54,946 nt of DNA from an uncultured Bacteroidota bacterium (GCA_903836265.1 CAILQK010000010.1:1-54946); one strand, 5' to 3'. Numbered from the stretch's first letter, positions 19,089 through 28,803 are shown. Numbers and translations are program-made. The notes: generated from the letters alone by a model not told the origin.

Positions 19089-21911
19089 ATGAACACGATT
19101 CTTCGCCCCGCGTGTATTGCTCTCCTCCTCTCTGTGGCAGGCTCGGTTTTCGCGCAAAAGTCCGCGCAAAAAGAGGAAATTTCCAGAGCAGACCGCCAGT
19201 TCGGTCTCTATGCATACCAGGAGGCTCTGCAATCCTATCAGCTTGTTCTGAAAAAAGATCCATCCAGCGCAAGGGCGCTTTCCAGAACTGCCGACTGTTA
19301 TTTCAGAATGAACAGCCCCCAAAAAGCTGTCGTATGGTACGAAAAAGCGGTCAAACAAAACAACGTCTCCCCCGAAACATACCTTGGCTATGGCAAGGCA
19401 CTGATGCAGACCGGAGACTATGAGCTGGCGAAAGAACAGTTCCTCATCTATGCAGACGAGGATGAGGCTACAGGCCGCCACTTCGCAGACATGTGCGACT
19501 TTGCACTCGAAAACAGCGAATCAAAGAGTGCCTGGACTGTCAAAAATGAGTCGGTCAATACCACCGGCGACGATCTGATGCCCTCCCTGCAGGGTAACAG
19601 GGTTGTGTTTGCCTCTTTCAACAACGAGTTTGCAGCAGCCTCAAAATCAAACGGCAAGGGAGATCAGAACTGGCTCCTTTCGGCTCAGGTTTCTCCGCAA
19701 ACAGGCCAGTTGCAAAAGCTGCAGGCTCTCCGGTCCGAACTGACCAATACACCCAATGAAGGCCCGGCCAGCTTTTCCGCTGATGGGAGCAGGGTGGTGT
19801 TCTGCAGAAACAACTTTGTGAACGGTGTACGTATCACAGATGACGCCAACTCCAGTATGAGCCTCTACACAGCAGATGTGGACGCTACTGGCAAATGGAA
19901 AAATATCAAGCCTTTCGCTCACAACAGTATAGAATATTCTACCGGCTTCCCCTCACTCTCACCCAACGGCAAGACGCTGTTCTTTGCATCCGATAACAAA
20001 GACGGCTACGGCGGCTGGGATATTTACGTCTCTGCTTTCCGTAATGGCGTATGGACCAATCCCGAAAACCTCGGCGAGCCGGTGAACACGGCAGGTAATG
20101 AAATTTCTCCGTTCTACAACGGAAATGAGTTGTACTTCTCCTCCGACTGGCACCCGGGCTTCGGCGGCCTCGATGTTTTCTCTTTTGACTACGCAGACAA
20201 GGATCACGCTGAAGTGGGCAATATGGGCCCGATTGTCAATTCTTCATCAGATGACTTTGGCTTCGTACTTGGTGAAAGTCAAAAAAACGGCTACCTGTGC
20301 AGTAATCGCGAAAATGGAAAGGGTAATACAGATATCTGGAAACTGACCGCCAGATCCTCCGCCGGTCAGGTGGCCGCAAAAAATACTTATGCCTCATCTT
20401 CAACAAAAACAGCAAAAGGTGCAACAACCGTCGCTCCCAGAACTTTAAAAATTACGGTTGAAGACGAGGATGGCAGACCTGTTCCCAAAGCAGAAGTTGA
20501 CCTGAGTGACTGCTCTGATCAGATCGGAATGACCGATGCGAACGGTGTATTCAGGTTCGAAGAACTGGAAAAGTCCATGGACTGCAATATTGTTGTCCGG
20601 AAGATTGGTTACCGCGATACTGAAATCGAACAGAAAAGATTCGGCAAGGCCAGTGTGACACTCACCGTCACGCTCGAGCGCGATGCACGCGAGAGCTACA
20701 CCGGCCGCATTATTGATGCAGCTACCCGAAAGGCACTCTCCGGTGTAACAGTAACAGTCGATTTCGGTGATGACGAGGACGGCTTCGAAACGGAATCGAA
20801 TGATGAAGGCCAATATACACTTATGGTTGAACCGGGCGAAACTTTTGTGGTCAATTACAGCAAACCGGGTTATGTCAGCACAATCGAGCGTATTCGCTTT
20901 AATGAGGATGACTTTGAACTCGACAGACTGTCTCTCGAATCCGACTCCGATTCTGATGAAGAAGAAGATGATGAAACTGCCGATTCGGGCAAGGCGTCAA
21001 ATTCTCCTTTTGTAAAGCTGGTTCCTGTAAAACAGCGCAACAAAACTGTGGCTATTGACCAGATCAGCGGTTATTCAATTCAAATTTCAGCCACTCCGAA
21101 AGAACCCACCCAGTCAAAAATCTCAAGCTATGAATCTTTTTCAGCTGATGGCAACCTGTACCTGCTGAAAGAAAAAAACATGTACAAGCTCAGGCTGGGA
21201 GTATTTAAAACCCGTGCCGAAGCGGAATCAGTTCTTAAAAAAATAGCCGCACGCAAGGATAATGAAAAGGCATTCGTTGTTGCTGAACGCGGAGCCGGTA
21301 CAGATCTGGTTGTAAGAAAAACACCGCAGAAGTCGTCTGGTACAACCCCCGCAGCAAGTTATTATGTGCTTCAGATTGCTACCTACAATGATGTCAGAGA
21401 TATCAAGGCGCGGGAGTACGAAGATTTGAGGAGTCTGAATGCCAACCTCTTCTCCTACAGCAAAGACGGGGAGATATTCCTGTATCTGGGTGTCTGGCCA
21501 AGTCAGGAGGATGCCAAAAAGGCCCGCGCAGAAGTCCTGAAACTCGACTATGAAGATGTGACTGTCGTAAAGGTCGAATCAAACGATCCTGATATTCAGG
21601 AGTTTATTCTGGCCGGAGTCAACGAAAAATCTGGCAACCCCGCTGCAAAATCGCCTTACAGCGCACCGGATGTGTCCAGGCCTTTCCTCGTCCGCGTGGC
21701 TTCCGTAGCAAACCCCGATCGCTTCAACGCCGAGGAACTGGAAAAATATGGCCAGATCGAAACACGCCCCTCCGAAAACAGTCCGGGCAAAACACTGATT
21801 CTCGTAGGCCGCTACGCTTCCACGGTGGAAGCTGCGCGCGTTCGCAACAAAATCGTGGCTGAAACGCGCTACAAGGATGCAATAGTAATCAAAGATACTT
21901 CCGTCGAATAA
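19089..21911 (+). CDS. PorE-like TPR/PD40 protein ending in three SPOR-type repeats
   Basis: A 940-residue exported protein. Order: signal peptide (LLLSVAGSVFAQ), TPR helices (about 30-135), PD40 propeller (about 170-420; blades TLFFASDNKDGYGGWDIY, ELYFSSDWHPGFGGLDVF and YLCSNRENGKGNTDIW), two carboxypeptidase-regulatory-like domains (about 452-530 and 536-610), an acidic linker (about 617-632, SDSDSDEEEDDE), then three SPOR-like repeats beginning near residues 662 (YSIQISAT), 755 (YYVLQIATYN) and 863 (FLVRVASV). In place of the OmpA domain that closes PorE, it ends in SPOR repeats, a fold known in other proteins to bind denuded septal peptidoglycan. It stands alone behind its own promoter and long leader. 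A T9SS or envelope-anchoring role is inferred from the architecture only. Confidence 0.82.
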   Translation: MNTILRPACIALLLSVAGSVFAQKSAQKEEISRADRQFGLYAYQEALQSYQLVLKKDPSSARALSRTADCYFRMNSPQKAVVWYEKAVKQNNVSPETYLGYGKALMQTGDYELAKEQFLIYADEDEATGRHFADMCDFALENSESKSAWTVKNESVNTTGDDLMPSLQGNRVVFASFNNEFAAASKSNGKGDQNWLLSAQVSPQTGQLQKLQALRSELTNTPNEGPASFSADGSRVVFCRNNFVNGVRITDDANSSMSLYTADVDATGKWKNIKPFAHNSIEYSTGFPSLSPNGKTLFFASDNKDGYGGWDIYVSAFRNGVWTNPENLGEPVNTAGNEISPFYNGNELYFSSDWHPGFGGLDVFSFDYADKDHAEVGNMGPIVNSSSDDFGFVLGESQKNGYLCSNRENGKGNTDIWKLTARSSAGQVAAKNTYASSSTKTAKGATTVAPRTLKITVEDEDGRPVPKAEVDLSDCSDQIGMTDANGVFRFEELEKSMDCNIVVRKIGYRDTEIEQKRFGKASVTLTVTLERDARESYTGRIIDAATRKALSGVTVTVDFGDDEDGFETESNDEGQYTLMVEPGETFVVNYSKPGYVSTIERIRFNEDDFELDRLSLESDSDSDEEEDDETADSGKASNSPFVKLVPVKQRNKTVAIDQISGYSIQISATPKEPTQSKISSYESFSADGNLYLLKEKNMYKLRLGVFKTRAEAESVLKKIAARKDNEKAFVVAERGAGTDLVVRKTPQKSSGTTPAASYYVLQIATYNDVRDIKAREYEDLRSLNANLFSYSKDGEIFLYLGVWPSQEDAKKARAEVLKLDYEDVTVVKVESNDPDIQEFILAGVNEKSGNPAAKSPYSAPDVSRPFLVRVASVANPDRFNAEELEKYGQIETRPSENSPGKTLILVGRYASTVEAARVRNKIVAETRYKDAIVIKDTSVE

Positions 21912-21915
21912 AAAT

Positions 21916-21973
21916 CTGCCAGTTGCAGGCAGCGAAACCCGGGAATGGTTCGTTTAATTGCCATACCCCGGTT
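21916..21973 (+). terminator. Tandem hairpins after the SPOR-domain gene
   Basis: Five bases after the stop there is a short hairpin, CTGCC/GGCAG (21916-21932), then a 13-base imperfect inverted repeat (21936-21948 with 21961-21973, 11 of 13 paired). No clear U tract follows, so termination efficiency is uncertain. Confidence 0.35.
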
Positions 21974-22023
21974 GCGGATGAGCTTCCGGCACAAAAAAAG
22001 CAGGTTTTAAAAGTTGGTTTATA

Positions 22024-22053
22024 CGAAAGGCATGTCTTCCGGCATGCCTTTCG
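22024..22053 (+). terminator. Perfect hairpin just upstream of the rlmL promoter
   Basis: CGAAAGGCATG (22024-22034) and CATGCCTTTCG (22043-22053) form an 11-bp perfect stem with an 8-nt loop. It ends three bases before the putative TTG box of the next promoter. It may end read-through from upstream or be an operator-like element; there is no U run. Confidence 0.4.
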
Positions 22054-22055
22054 TC

Positions 22056-22082
22056 TTGGTACCGGTCTGTGTTGTACCTTTG
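22056..22082 (+). promoter_or_regulatory. Promoter of the RlmL-like gene
   Basis: TACCTTTG (22075-22082) is a full -7 element, with TTG at 22056-22058 and a 16-base spacer. It places transcription start near 22086, ruling out starts further upstream for the methyltransferase. Confidence 0.55.
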
Positions 22083-22100
22083 TGCTCTAAAATAATTCTC

Positions 22101-23249
22101 TTGCACACTTTCATTGTCAAAACCATGGCCGGCCTCGAGCCGGTACTCTCCGCCGAACTGGCGGCCCTCGGCGCTCAGGGCGTCCGCGAACTCAAGCGGG
22201 CAGTTGCTTTCGAGGGCGATACCCCGATGATGTATCGCGCCAATTATGAACTGAGGACAGCGCTGCGGATACTGAAAAAAATCACCTCATTCCCGGCATA
22301 CAACGAAAGAAATCTGTACGGTGGAATACGCGATATTGACTGGTCGCCGTTCCTCGGCCCCGGCGATACGCTTGCTATTGACGCCGTAACCAGCGGTACG
22401 GTATTCACGCACTCGCATTATGTTGAGCAACTCGTCAAGGATGCTGTTGTTGACCAGTTCAGAGACAGGTACAATCGGCGCCCCACGGTCAATACCGTCG
22501 CACCGACACTGAGAATCAATATTCATATTCAGGGTACCACAGTGATTGTTTCTCTCGACACAAGCGGCGACTCGCTACACCGCCGCAATTACCGGAAAGA
22601 CACAGTGGAGGCCCCGCTCAATGAAGTACTTGCCGCCGGAATGATTCTCCATTCCGGATGGGACGCCAATTCGGCTTTTACCGATCCGATGTGCGGTTCC
22701 GGAACAATACCCATCGAAGCCGCCATGCTCGCCAAAAATATACCCCCACAGTATTTCAGGGAAAAATTCGGTTTTTTCAGATGGCCCGACTTCGATGCCA
22801 CGCTGTGGAATCAGATAAAGTCGAACGCAGATGCCCAAATACGACAGATTGATTTTCCCATACTGGCCTCTGACAAGGAACTCAGGGCCCGCAACTCAAC
22901 GGTGGTAAATCTGATGGCTGCCGGTCTCGAAAGGGTGGTCATGGTTGACAGAATTCCCTTCGAAAAATTGTCGCCTCCTGCTTCATCGGGATTGCTCATG
23001 ATGAATCCTCCCTACGATGAAAGGCTCCGGGTAGAAGATACCATTGCCTTTTATCAGGGTATTGCAGACCGTCTGAAACAGCACTGGGCCGGATGGAATG
23101 CATGGGTGATATCCTCCAACAGAGATGCACTGAAACACTTCGGTCTGCGCCCCTCCCGCAGGATTACCCTGTTCAACGGAGCCCTCGAATGTTCTTTCCA
23201 GCGCTTCGATCTGTACGAAGGATCAAAAAATATCACCGAAACAGACTGA
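22101..23249 (+). CDS. THUMP-domain 23S rRNA (guanine-N2) methyltransferase, RlmL N-terminal type
   Basis: A 382-residue enzyme. The N-terminal ferredoxin-like and THUMP regions (about 1-160) begin with a strand and helix reading HTFIVKTMAGLEPVL, which is why TTG 22101 is preferred to ATG 22125 (that would cut the first strand) and to starts before the promoter. The Rossmann methyltransferase domain has TDPMCGSGTIPIEAA (near 195-210, SAM-binding) and the catalytic NPPY (near 301). It matches the RlmL family that makes m2G2445 in 23S rRNA using SAM. Unlike E. coli RlmKL there is no second methyltransferase half, which is usual outside gammaproteobacteria. Cytosolic and probably monocistronic. 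Confidence 0.88.
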   Translation: MHTFIVKTMAGLEPVLSAELAALGAQGVRELKRAVAFEGDTPMMYRANYELRTALRILKKITSFPAYNERNLYGGIRDIDWSPFLGPGDTLAIDAVTSGTVFTHSHYVEQLVKDAVVDQFRDRYNRRPTVNTVAPTLRINIHIQGTTVIVSLDTSGDSLHRRNYRKDTVEAPLNEVLAAGMILHSGWDANSAFTDPMCGSGTIPIEAAMLAKNIPPQYFREKFGFFRWPDFDATLWNQIKSNADAQIRQIDFPILASDKELRARNSTVVNLMAAGLERVVMVDRIPFEKLSPPASSGLLMMNPPYDERLRVEDTIAFYQGIADRLKQHWAGWNAWVISSNRDALKHFGLRPSRRITLFNGALECSFQRFDLYEGSKNITETD

Positions 23250-23366
23250 TTTTCTAAAAAATATGTTGTCCGGGGGATCATTGGGGAAAACTGGCACGAA
23301 CTTTTCATTGGTTGTTGTACCCCCTTTTGACCAACAGTGTACCTCCCATCTTCAAAGCACTGCCAG

Positions 23367-24428
23367 GTGACAGAATATCAGATAATCCTCTACAAGCTCG
23401 TGGAGACGCGCTGGCATTACGTCAGGCTCACTGCGCAGGCTGGTAAATGCCGGACAGAATCGGGCGTGTGTGGCAGTCGCCCCACGCACTCGATCACTTC
23501 CCCCGTCCCTCCCGATACCGATCCACAGGTTTTTCTTCGCGAAAAAGCTGCCTCATGGGGCAATCAGGGCTATGGCAAGCCCAATCAGCAGCAACTTCAG
23601 ATTATGACGCTTCACTTTCAGATGAAGCGCTGGTCCGGATATCCGGCTGGCGCACCCTGGTTCGATGACTGGAGAAGCGGTTATATAGACCCTGTTCAAA
23701 ATCAGCTGGAAGAAACCTGTAATGGTATCCCGAGGGGGAACGACCGTTTTTCGGGCAATTACATGTACTATTATGTCGTGTTCAATACGGATGCAGCACT
23801 CGAAATGGTTGACCAGGTGGCTGCCGCCGCCCCCGTCAGGTTCCTGCTCGATGTCCATATCGGCCGCAGGGAGAAACAGGTACAGATACCCATTGATCCC
23901 AACGTACCCGAGTACCTCCGGACACTTTTCAGGGTGGTGGAAAAATCGGCGAGGACAATTGCCAGTGAACTGCCCCTTCTTTTCCAGGGGGATCCGCTGC
24001 AACCCGAACCTGTTCCGGATCAAACTGACCGGATTCGGGTAACAGGTGAGATGGCCCGGTCGCTCCGAAAGGTACTGGAGGAAAAATGGAACTTTACGTC
24101 CAACTTTTGGGATCCGCTTACCACAGCCTCTCCCCGGGAAGTCGTTTTCCTCAACGGGATGGAGGAATCAAAAAAGGCAGAGGTAGTCGAACTGATACGC
24201 ACGAAAGTGGAAAAACCGCTTTATCTGCTCGATTGCGAGGAAGGACTTTTTGAGATTTCTCCTGATCAAATATTCAGCAGCCCGCATGAAGGAATGGTTT
24301 TTGATGCGAGCCAGCAATGGGTTATCTATTTCTCACACCATTATACCATCACTTTTGGCGGTGAATGGCTGCTCGAAGCGGTCAGAACCCTGTATTCCGG
24401 ACAGGAGGAACGGCTTAACAGCTGGTAA
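23367..24428 (+). CDS. Unrecognised protein of about 353 residues
   Basis: I do not recognise this family. GTG 23367 (TEYQIILYKLVE) is the likely start; GTG 23337 would add ten residues. The first 110 residues are rich in W, Y and Q (HYVRL, EKAASWGNQGYGKPN, KRWSGYPAGAPWFDDW) with a faint WGR-domain flavour. The middle (about 150-290) looks alpha/beta, and the C-terminus ends in a compact WVIYFSHHYTITFGGEWLL segment. There is no signal peptide or membrane helix, so it is probably cytosolic. Codon use resembles its neighbours. Its stop codon abuts the stop codon of the converging gene at 24429 with no base between. Confidence 0.7.
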   Translation: MTEYQIILYKLVETRWHYVRLTAQAGKCRTESGVCGSRPTHSITSPVPPDTDPQVFLREKAASWGNQGYGKPNQQQLQIMTLHFQMKRWSGYPAGAPWFDDWRSGYIDPVQNQLEETCNGIPRGNDRFSGNYMYYYVVFNTDAALEMVDQVAAAAPVRFLLDVHIGRREKQVQIPIDPNVPEYLRTLFRVVEKSARTIASELPLLFQGDPLQPEPVPDQTDRIRVTGEMARSLRKVLEEKWNFTSNFWDPLTTASPREVVFLNGMEESKKAEVVELIRTKVEKPLYLLDCEEGLFEISPDQIFSSPHEGMVFDASQQWVIYFSHHYTITFGGEWLLEAVRTLYSGQEERLNSW

Positions 24429-24710
24429 TTATATGATCTCTTCCATTTCCTGACCGGGAGCATCAGGTGTCATCCTTCCCAAAGATCCACGTCGGGCCGC
24501 GTGCATCTGCACGAAGATATTCAGCGCCTCCTCCAGGAAATGTTGATCTACAAACCTGTGTATCGCTTCAATGTTCGGGAATCGCTCGTCGTCGCCGAGT
24601 TTGTATGTCTGCTCGTACCACTCATTCTCCAGTTTTACACTGACGCGGCCGTCGTTTCGGAAAATGCTGATCAACAGAAAGGGGTGGGGGATGGTTCCAA
24701 CCAGACGCAT
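24429..24710 (-). CDS. Small unknown protein, last gene of the RND operon
   Basis: A 93-residue protein (MRLVGTIPHPFLLISIFRN at the start), 11 bases downstream of the RND pump gene on the same strand. It is mixed alpha/beta: an N-terminal strand pair (FLLISIFRNDGRVSVKLEN), then helices (FPNIEAIHRFVDQHFL, EEALNIFVQMH) and a charged tail. There is no signal peptide. The amphipathic, well-structured composition and tight spacing argue that it is real. I do not recognise a family and assign no function. Confidence 0.68.
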   Translation of the reverse strand: MRLVGTIPHPFLLISIFRNDGRVSVKLENEWYEQTYKLGDDERFPNIEAIHRFVDQHFLEEALNIFVQMHAARRGSLGRMTPDAPGQEMEEII

Positions 24711-24721
24711 GGCAGTAAAAT

Positions 24722-27700
24722 TTATGAAGGCTCAACCTTCGGTGCAAGGAGTTTATACAGTACAGGAGTAACTATTCTGGAGAGGAGCGTGCTCGAAATG
24801 AGCCCTCCGATCAGTACGTAGGCAAGTGGTGAATACAGCGGGTTCTCTTCCACAGCAATCGGTAACAGTCCGCCAATCGCGGTGAGCGATGTGAGCAAAA
24901 TGGGAACGAACCTGACTTCTCCGGCCTCCTGAACGGCTTCGTCAATGCTTCTGCCTTCCTGCCTGAGCTGGTTGGTGAAGTCAACGAGCAGAATGGAGTT
25001 TTTTACTTCTATCCCCATCAGTGCGATGAGTCCCACCACAGCCGTGAAGGAGAACGGATACCCGGCAAGCAGCAGCATGGCTACCGCACCGATAATACCA
25101 AGGGGTATGACCGAAAGGACAATCAGTGTGCTTTTGAAGGTGCCAAATTCGAGTATCAGTACCGCCATCAAACCGAAAATGGCTACTGTTATGACTGTTC
25201 CTATGCCTTTGAATGAACGCTCTGCACTTTCCTGCTCTCCTGCCACCACAAGTCTGCTGCCTTTCGGAAGATCAATGGTTTCGAGTTTTTTTCCGATTTC
25301 CCGGTTTACCTCGGTAGCATAATACCCTGTTTTTACCAGCGCCTTCACTGCAGAAAACCGCTCTTTGTTGTAGTGCTGCACAAAGTTGGGCGAAGGCCTG
25401 AATTCCAGCGATGCCACCTGACTCAACGGATAGGCCGTGCCCTGCACGTTGCTTACGTAGAGCTGGTCGAGTACGCCAAGGTCGGGTGTAGCACCCGTTC
25501 TGCTTACACCCACAATGATCGGAAATACATCCCCATTGTCTGAAGAGGTCATTTTACCGATATTGAACCCCGCTATGGCCAGCCTGACGGTTCTGTCAAT
25601 ATCTGCTGCGGGAATACCCAGCGCCCCGGCTTTTTCCTTGTTTATTCGCACATATATATCCGTCTTTACAGCTGCAACCGGGTTGTCCAGGTATATGGTT
25701 CCCTCCGTGGAGGCAATCACTTTTTCTACTTCAGCCGACAAGTGACGGAGCGTATCCAGGTTTTCTGCATATACCCTGATGGCTACCGGCGCTTCCACCG
25801 GCGGGCCCTGTTCAAAGTTCTGTACCGTGATTCTGGCATCAGGTATGTACCGGAACTTCTGTCGCAGTTCGTCTATCAGTGCTACCTTCACTGCCGGCGG
25901 TGTTTTTTCCTGCAGCTGCACAAACACCTGTCCGTACGACGGGCTTTCAAACTCCCTGATCACATTGTAATATACTCTCGGATTTCCGCGTCCGGTGTTG
26001 CTGGCATACCAGGTGATACGTGCCTTGCCACCGCTGTAAACTGATTGCGGCGCTGCCGAATCGGGCATGGATACGAGTGATCTGAAATCAGGATCAACGT
26101 ATTCTCTCAGAACGGAGTCAACGATACCAACCACTTTGTCTGTGTGTGCCATGTTGCTGCCCGGGGCTGTTTCCACATCTATGTAGAACATGGGCCGTTC
26201 CGAAGCGGGAAACAGCGTGAATGCCGAGGAGAGCGCCATCAGGACACTTCCCGTAAAAATTAGTACTGATATCAATATGGTGATCCAGGGCCTGTCGAGT
26301 GCCAGGTGGAGTACGCGCGCGTACGTACCCGAAATGACCCATTTCAGGCCGCGCAGAAATATATTCCCCCGCGGATCGTGTCTGTCTGCCAGCAGTCGGC
26401 TGCTCAGAAACGGAACGATGGTGAGTGACACAAACAGGGAGGCGAGTACAGTGAGTACCACCGCCATGGGCAGTGACCTGATGAAATCGCCGGATGCTTC
26501 CGGCATGAACACAAGTGGCAGGAATGCCAGCACCAGGGTAGCTGTGCACCCTATGACTGCCAGACCGATCTGCCGGGTGGCCAGTATGGCTGCATCACGC
26601 CGCGAGTAGCCCTCCCTGAGCCATCGCTCTATGTTTTCCACCACCACAATGCTGTCGTCCACCAGAATACCCAGTGCAATGATAAATCCCACGATGGATA
26701 ACTGGTTCAGGGAGTAACCCAGTGCATCGAGCGCAAAAAGTCCCATGGCAATACTGAGCGGAATGGAAATCATGACCACCAGCGATGCCCTCCAGCCGAG
26801 GGGCAGCAGGGTGAGCAGCACCAGCAGTATGGCCAGTCCGAAATCGCGGGCAAAGCGCACAAGCCTTTTGCTGACAGAGTCGTTCTGGTCAAACACTTTC
26901 CGGTATTCCATGCCTGGCGACAGCGATTCTTTCCACGATTCCACCACTTTTTCTGCCGAACGGCCCACTGAAAAGATGTTCTGTTCATCTTTCATCCGGG
27001 CAGTGATCCATACGCAGCGTACACCGTTTATGCGCGCCAGGTGTGTTATGTTCTCATAGGCCCAGTCCACGGTTGCCACATCTTTCAGGTAGAGTATTTT
27101 GCCACCGTTGCCTGTAATCACAGTATTTCGGATCTGGTCAATGTTTTCGTAGTCGCCGCTGGTTTCCACGAAGAATTTTCTCGTGCCGATATCAACCGAG
27201 CCGCCGGGGATACTCACATTTTCGCTCTGTATTGCTCCCAGCACCCTTGAAACGGGCAGGTTTTCCGCAGCCATCCGGGGCAGGTTCAGGGCCACACGAA
27301 TTTCCCGACCCGGTGTTGCCAGTACATCGGCGCCCTTGATTCCGTCCAGTTTCTCCAGCTCTTCTTCCAGTCGTTCGGCTTCTCTGCGCAGATCGGCCCA
27401 TGATGCGTTCTCACTGACAAGCGCGCCCTGCAGTATGGCCACATCCGACGACGAGAATTTTCGTATTTCTATCCGGTATATATCCTGAGGCAGTTCCTGA
27501 CGTATGGCATTTACCTCCCTGATGATTTCCTCATATTTCTTGTCAGGATCCTGGCCGTGTATAAACTCGATTGTAAGCAGCATGAAACCGTTCGAGGAAA
27601 CGGAGCGCATGCGGTCTATGTTTTCCAGGGCACCCAGTTTTGCCTCCAGCGGATCGGCTATTTTCTTTTCTATTTCCGCAGGCCCTGCACCCGGATAAAC

Positions 27701-27847
27701 AACAGCCACCGTGAAACCGGGGGGAGTAAACTTCGGATCTTCTGCCCTCGGCATGCGGAGCAGGGAACCCACACCCAGGGCCATGACGAAACAGAATACA
27801 ATAAAAGTAAACTGACTGTTTTTTACTGAAAATTCAGCTATTTTCAT
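24722..27847 (-). CDS. RND-family efflux pump permease subunit
   Basis: A 1041-residue protein, the full length of an AcrB/MexB-like inner-membrane pump: an N-terminal helix (about 14-32), a periplasmic porter loop (about 33-335), helices 2-6 with LGILVDDSIVVVENIERW near 385-402 (the Asp pair in TM4 is the proton relay), a second porter loop (about 560-860) and helices 8-12. The start LRMPRAEDPKF suits the HAE-type branch. No membrane-fusion or TolC-type gene is adjacent, so partners must be encoded elsewhere. It follows HMG-CoA lyase by 15 bases in an operon headed by ridA. Substrate unknown; a link to the metabolic genes upstream is only positional. Confidence 0.92.
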   Translation of the reverse strand: MKIAEFSVKNSQFTFIVFCFVMALGVGSLLRMPRAEDPKFTPPGFTVAVVYPGAGPAEIEKKIADPLEAKLGALENIDRMRSVSSNGFMLLTIEFIHGQDPDKKYEEIIREVNAIRQELPQDIYRIEIRKFSSSDVAILQGALVSENASWADLRREAERLEEELEKLDGIKGADVLATPGREIRVALNLPRMAAENLPVSRVLGAIQSENVSIPGGSVDIGTRKFFVETSGDYENIDQIRNTVITGNGGKILYLKDVATVDWAYENITHLARINGVRCVWITARMKDEQNIFSVGRSAEKVVESWKESLSPGMEYRKVFDQNDSVSKRLVRFARDFGLAILLVLLTLLPLGWRASLVVMISIPLSIAMGLFALDALGYSLNQLSIVGFIIALGILVDDSIVVVENIERWLREGYSRRDAAILATRQIGLAVIGCTATLVLAFLPLVFMPEASGDFIRSLPMAVVLTVLASLFVSLTIVPFLSSRLLADRHDPRGNIFLRGLKWVISGTYARVLHLALDRPWITILISVLIFTGSVLMALSSAFTLFPASERPMFYIDVETAPGSNMAHTDKVVGIVDSVLREYVDPDFRSLVSMPDSAAPQSVYSGGKARITWYASNTGRGNPRVYYNVIREFESPSYGQVFVQLQEKTPPAVKVALIDELRQKFRYIPDARITVQNFEQGPPVEAPVAIRVYAENLDTLRHLSAEVEKVIASTEGTIYLDNPVAAVKTDIYVRINKEKAGALGIPAADIDRTVRLAIAGFNIGKMTSSDNGDVFPIIVGVSRTGATPDLGVLDQLYVSNVQGTAYPLSQVASLEFRPSPNFVQHYNKERFSAVKALVKTGYYATEVNREIGKKLETIDLPKGSRLVVAGEQESAERSFKGIGTVITVAIFGLMAVLILEFGTFKSTLIVLSVIPLGIIGAVAMLLLAGYPFSFTAVVGLIALMGIEVKNSILLVDFTNQLRQEGRSIDEAVQEAGEVRFVPILLTSLTAIGGLLPIAVEENPLYSPLAYVLIGGLISSTLLSRIVTPVLYKLLAPKVEPS

Positions 27848-27862
27848 TGAAAAATCGTGTAT

Positions 27863-28738
27863 TTACTGTGGGAATACGTTGCCCACCATCTGAAGACTGT
27901 GAAAGAAGGCCGCCCGGTTGATTGTCAGACCAGCATTCACCGAGTCGAAATATCCAATCAGGTTTTCTGTAGCCATGTTGCCGGTGAGTTCGTCTTTGGC
28001 CATCGGACAGCCCCCAAGACCATTCAGGGCCCCGTCGAAGCGGCGGCACCCGCTGTTCCAGGCGGCTTCCACTTTTTCTTTCCATGTGGCCGGGTGGGTA
28101 TGCAGGTGAGCCCCGAATTCCACCTCCGGAAAGGCGGGAATCAGGTTGGAAAAGAGATAGGAAATGTTGTCGGGATTGGAACACCCGATGGTGTCTGACA
28201 GTGAAAAGATGCCGATTCCGAGCGGGATGAGCTCATTTACCCATTTTTGCACGATTTCGACATTCCAGGGGTCGCCATACGGATTGCCAAACCCCATTGA
28301 GATATAAATGACCAGTTGTTTGCCGTGCCTGAGGCACAGCTCCTGTATGGCCATGGTTCGTTCCAGGCTTTCGGATATGGTGGCATTGGTATTGCGCAAC
28401 TGGAATGTTTCGCTGATGCTGAACGGGTACCCGAGATACTGTATTTCACGATGACTGCACGCTTCTTCGGCGCCTCTTTCGTTGGCTACAATGGCCAGCA
28501 GGCGCGTTTGGGTGGCCGACAAATCGAGCATGCCGAGTACCTCGGCGGTATCCCTCATCTGTGGTATGGCTTTCGGACTTACGAACGAACCGAAGTCGAG
28601 TGTGTCGAACCCCACCTGCAGCAGCTGGTTCATATAGGCTGCCTTTTTCTCCGTCTCAATAAAGAGGTGTACCCCCTGCATGGCATCACGCGGGCACTCT
28701 ACGAGCTTGACAGTATGGCTGACGGAGTTGTTGTTCAC
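27863..28738 (-). CDS. Hydroxymethylglutaryl-CoA lyase
   Basis: A 291-residue TIM-barrel enzyme of the HMGL-like family. The N-terminal VECPRDAMQG carries the catalytic Arg-Asp. FDFGSFVSPKAIPQM is the usual substrate loop in variant form, GAHLHTHP supplies the metal-binding His pair, and LGGCPMAKDELTGNMATENL contains the active-site Cys loop and C-terminal signature of HMG-CoA lyases. It cleaves 3-hydroxy-3-methylglutaryl-CoA to acetoacetate and acetyl-CoA, the last step of leucine breakdown. No other leucine-degradation gene is in the window. It lies 65 bases after the class V PLP enzyme and 15 before the RND gene on the same strand. Confidence 0.87.
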   Translation of the reverse strand: MNNNSVSHTVKLVECPRDAMQGVHLFIETEKKAAYMNQLLQVGFDTLDFGSFVSPKAIPQMRDTAEVLGMLDLSATQTRLLAIVANERGAEEACSHREIQYLGYPFSISETFQLRNTNATISESLERTMAIQELCLRHGKQLVIYISMGFGNPYGDPWNVEIVQKWVNELIPLGIGIFSLSDTIGCSNPDNISYLFSNLIPAFPEVEFGAHLHTHPATWKEKVEAAWNSGCRRFDGALNGLGGCPMAKDELTGNMATENLIGYFDSVNAGLTINRAAFFHSLQMVGNVFPQ

Positions 28739-28803
28739 TGAACAGGTTGTTCGTTTCCATTATAACGCTGTTCAGCCATGAAAGTTGGTCACCATCAGCA
28801 ACT

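Noticed and set aside
24722-27847. A complete tripartite efflux operon
   Set aside because: Both neighbours were read; neither encodes a membrane-fusion protein or a TolC-like channel.
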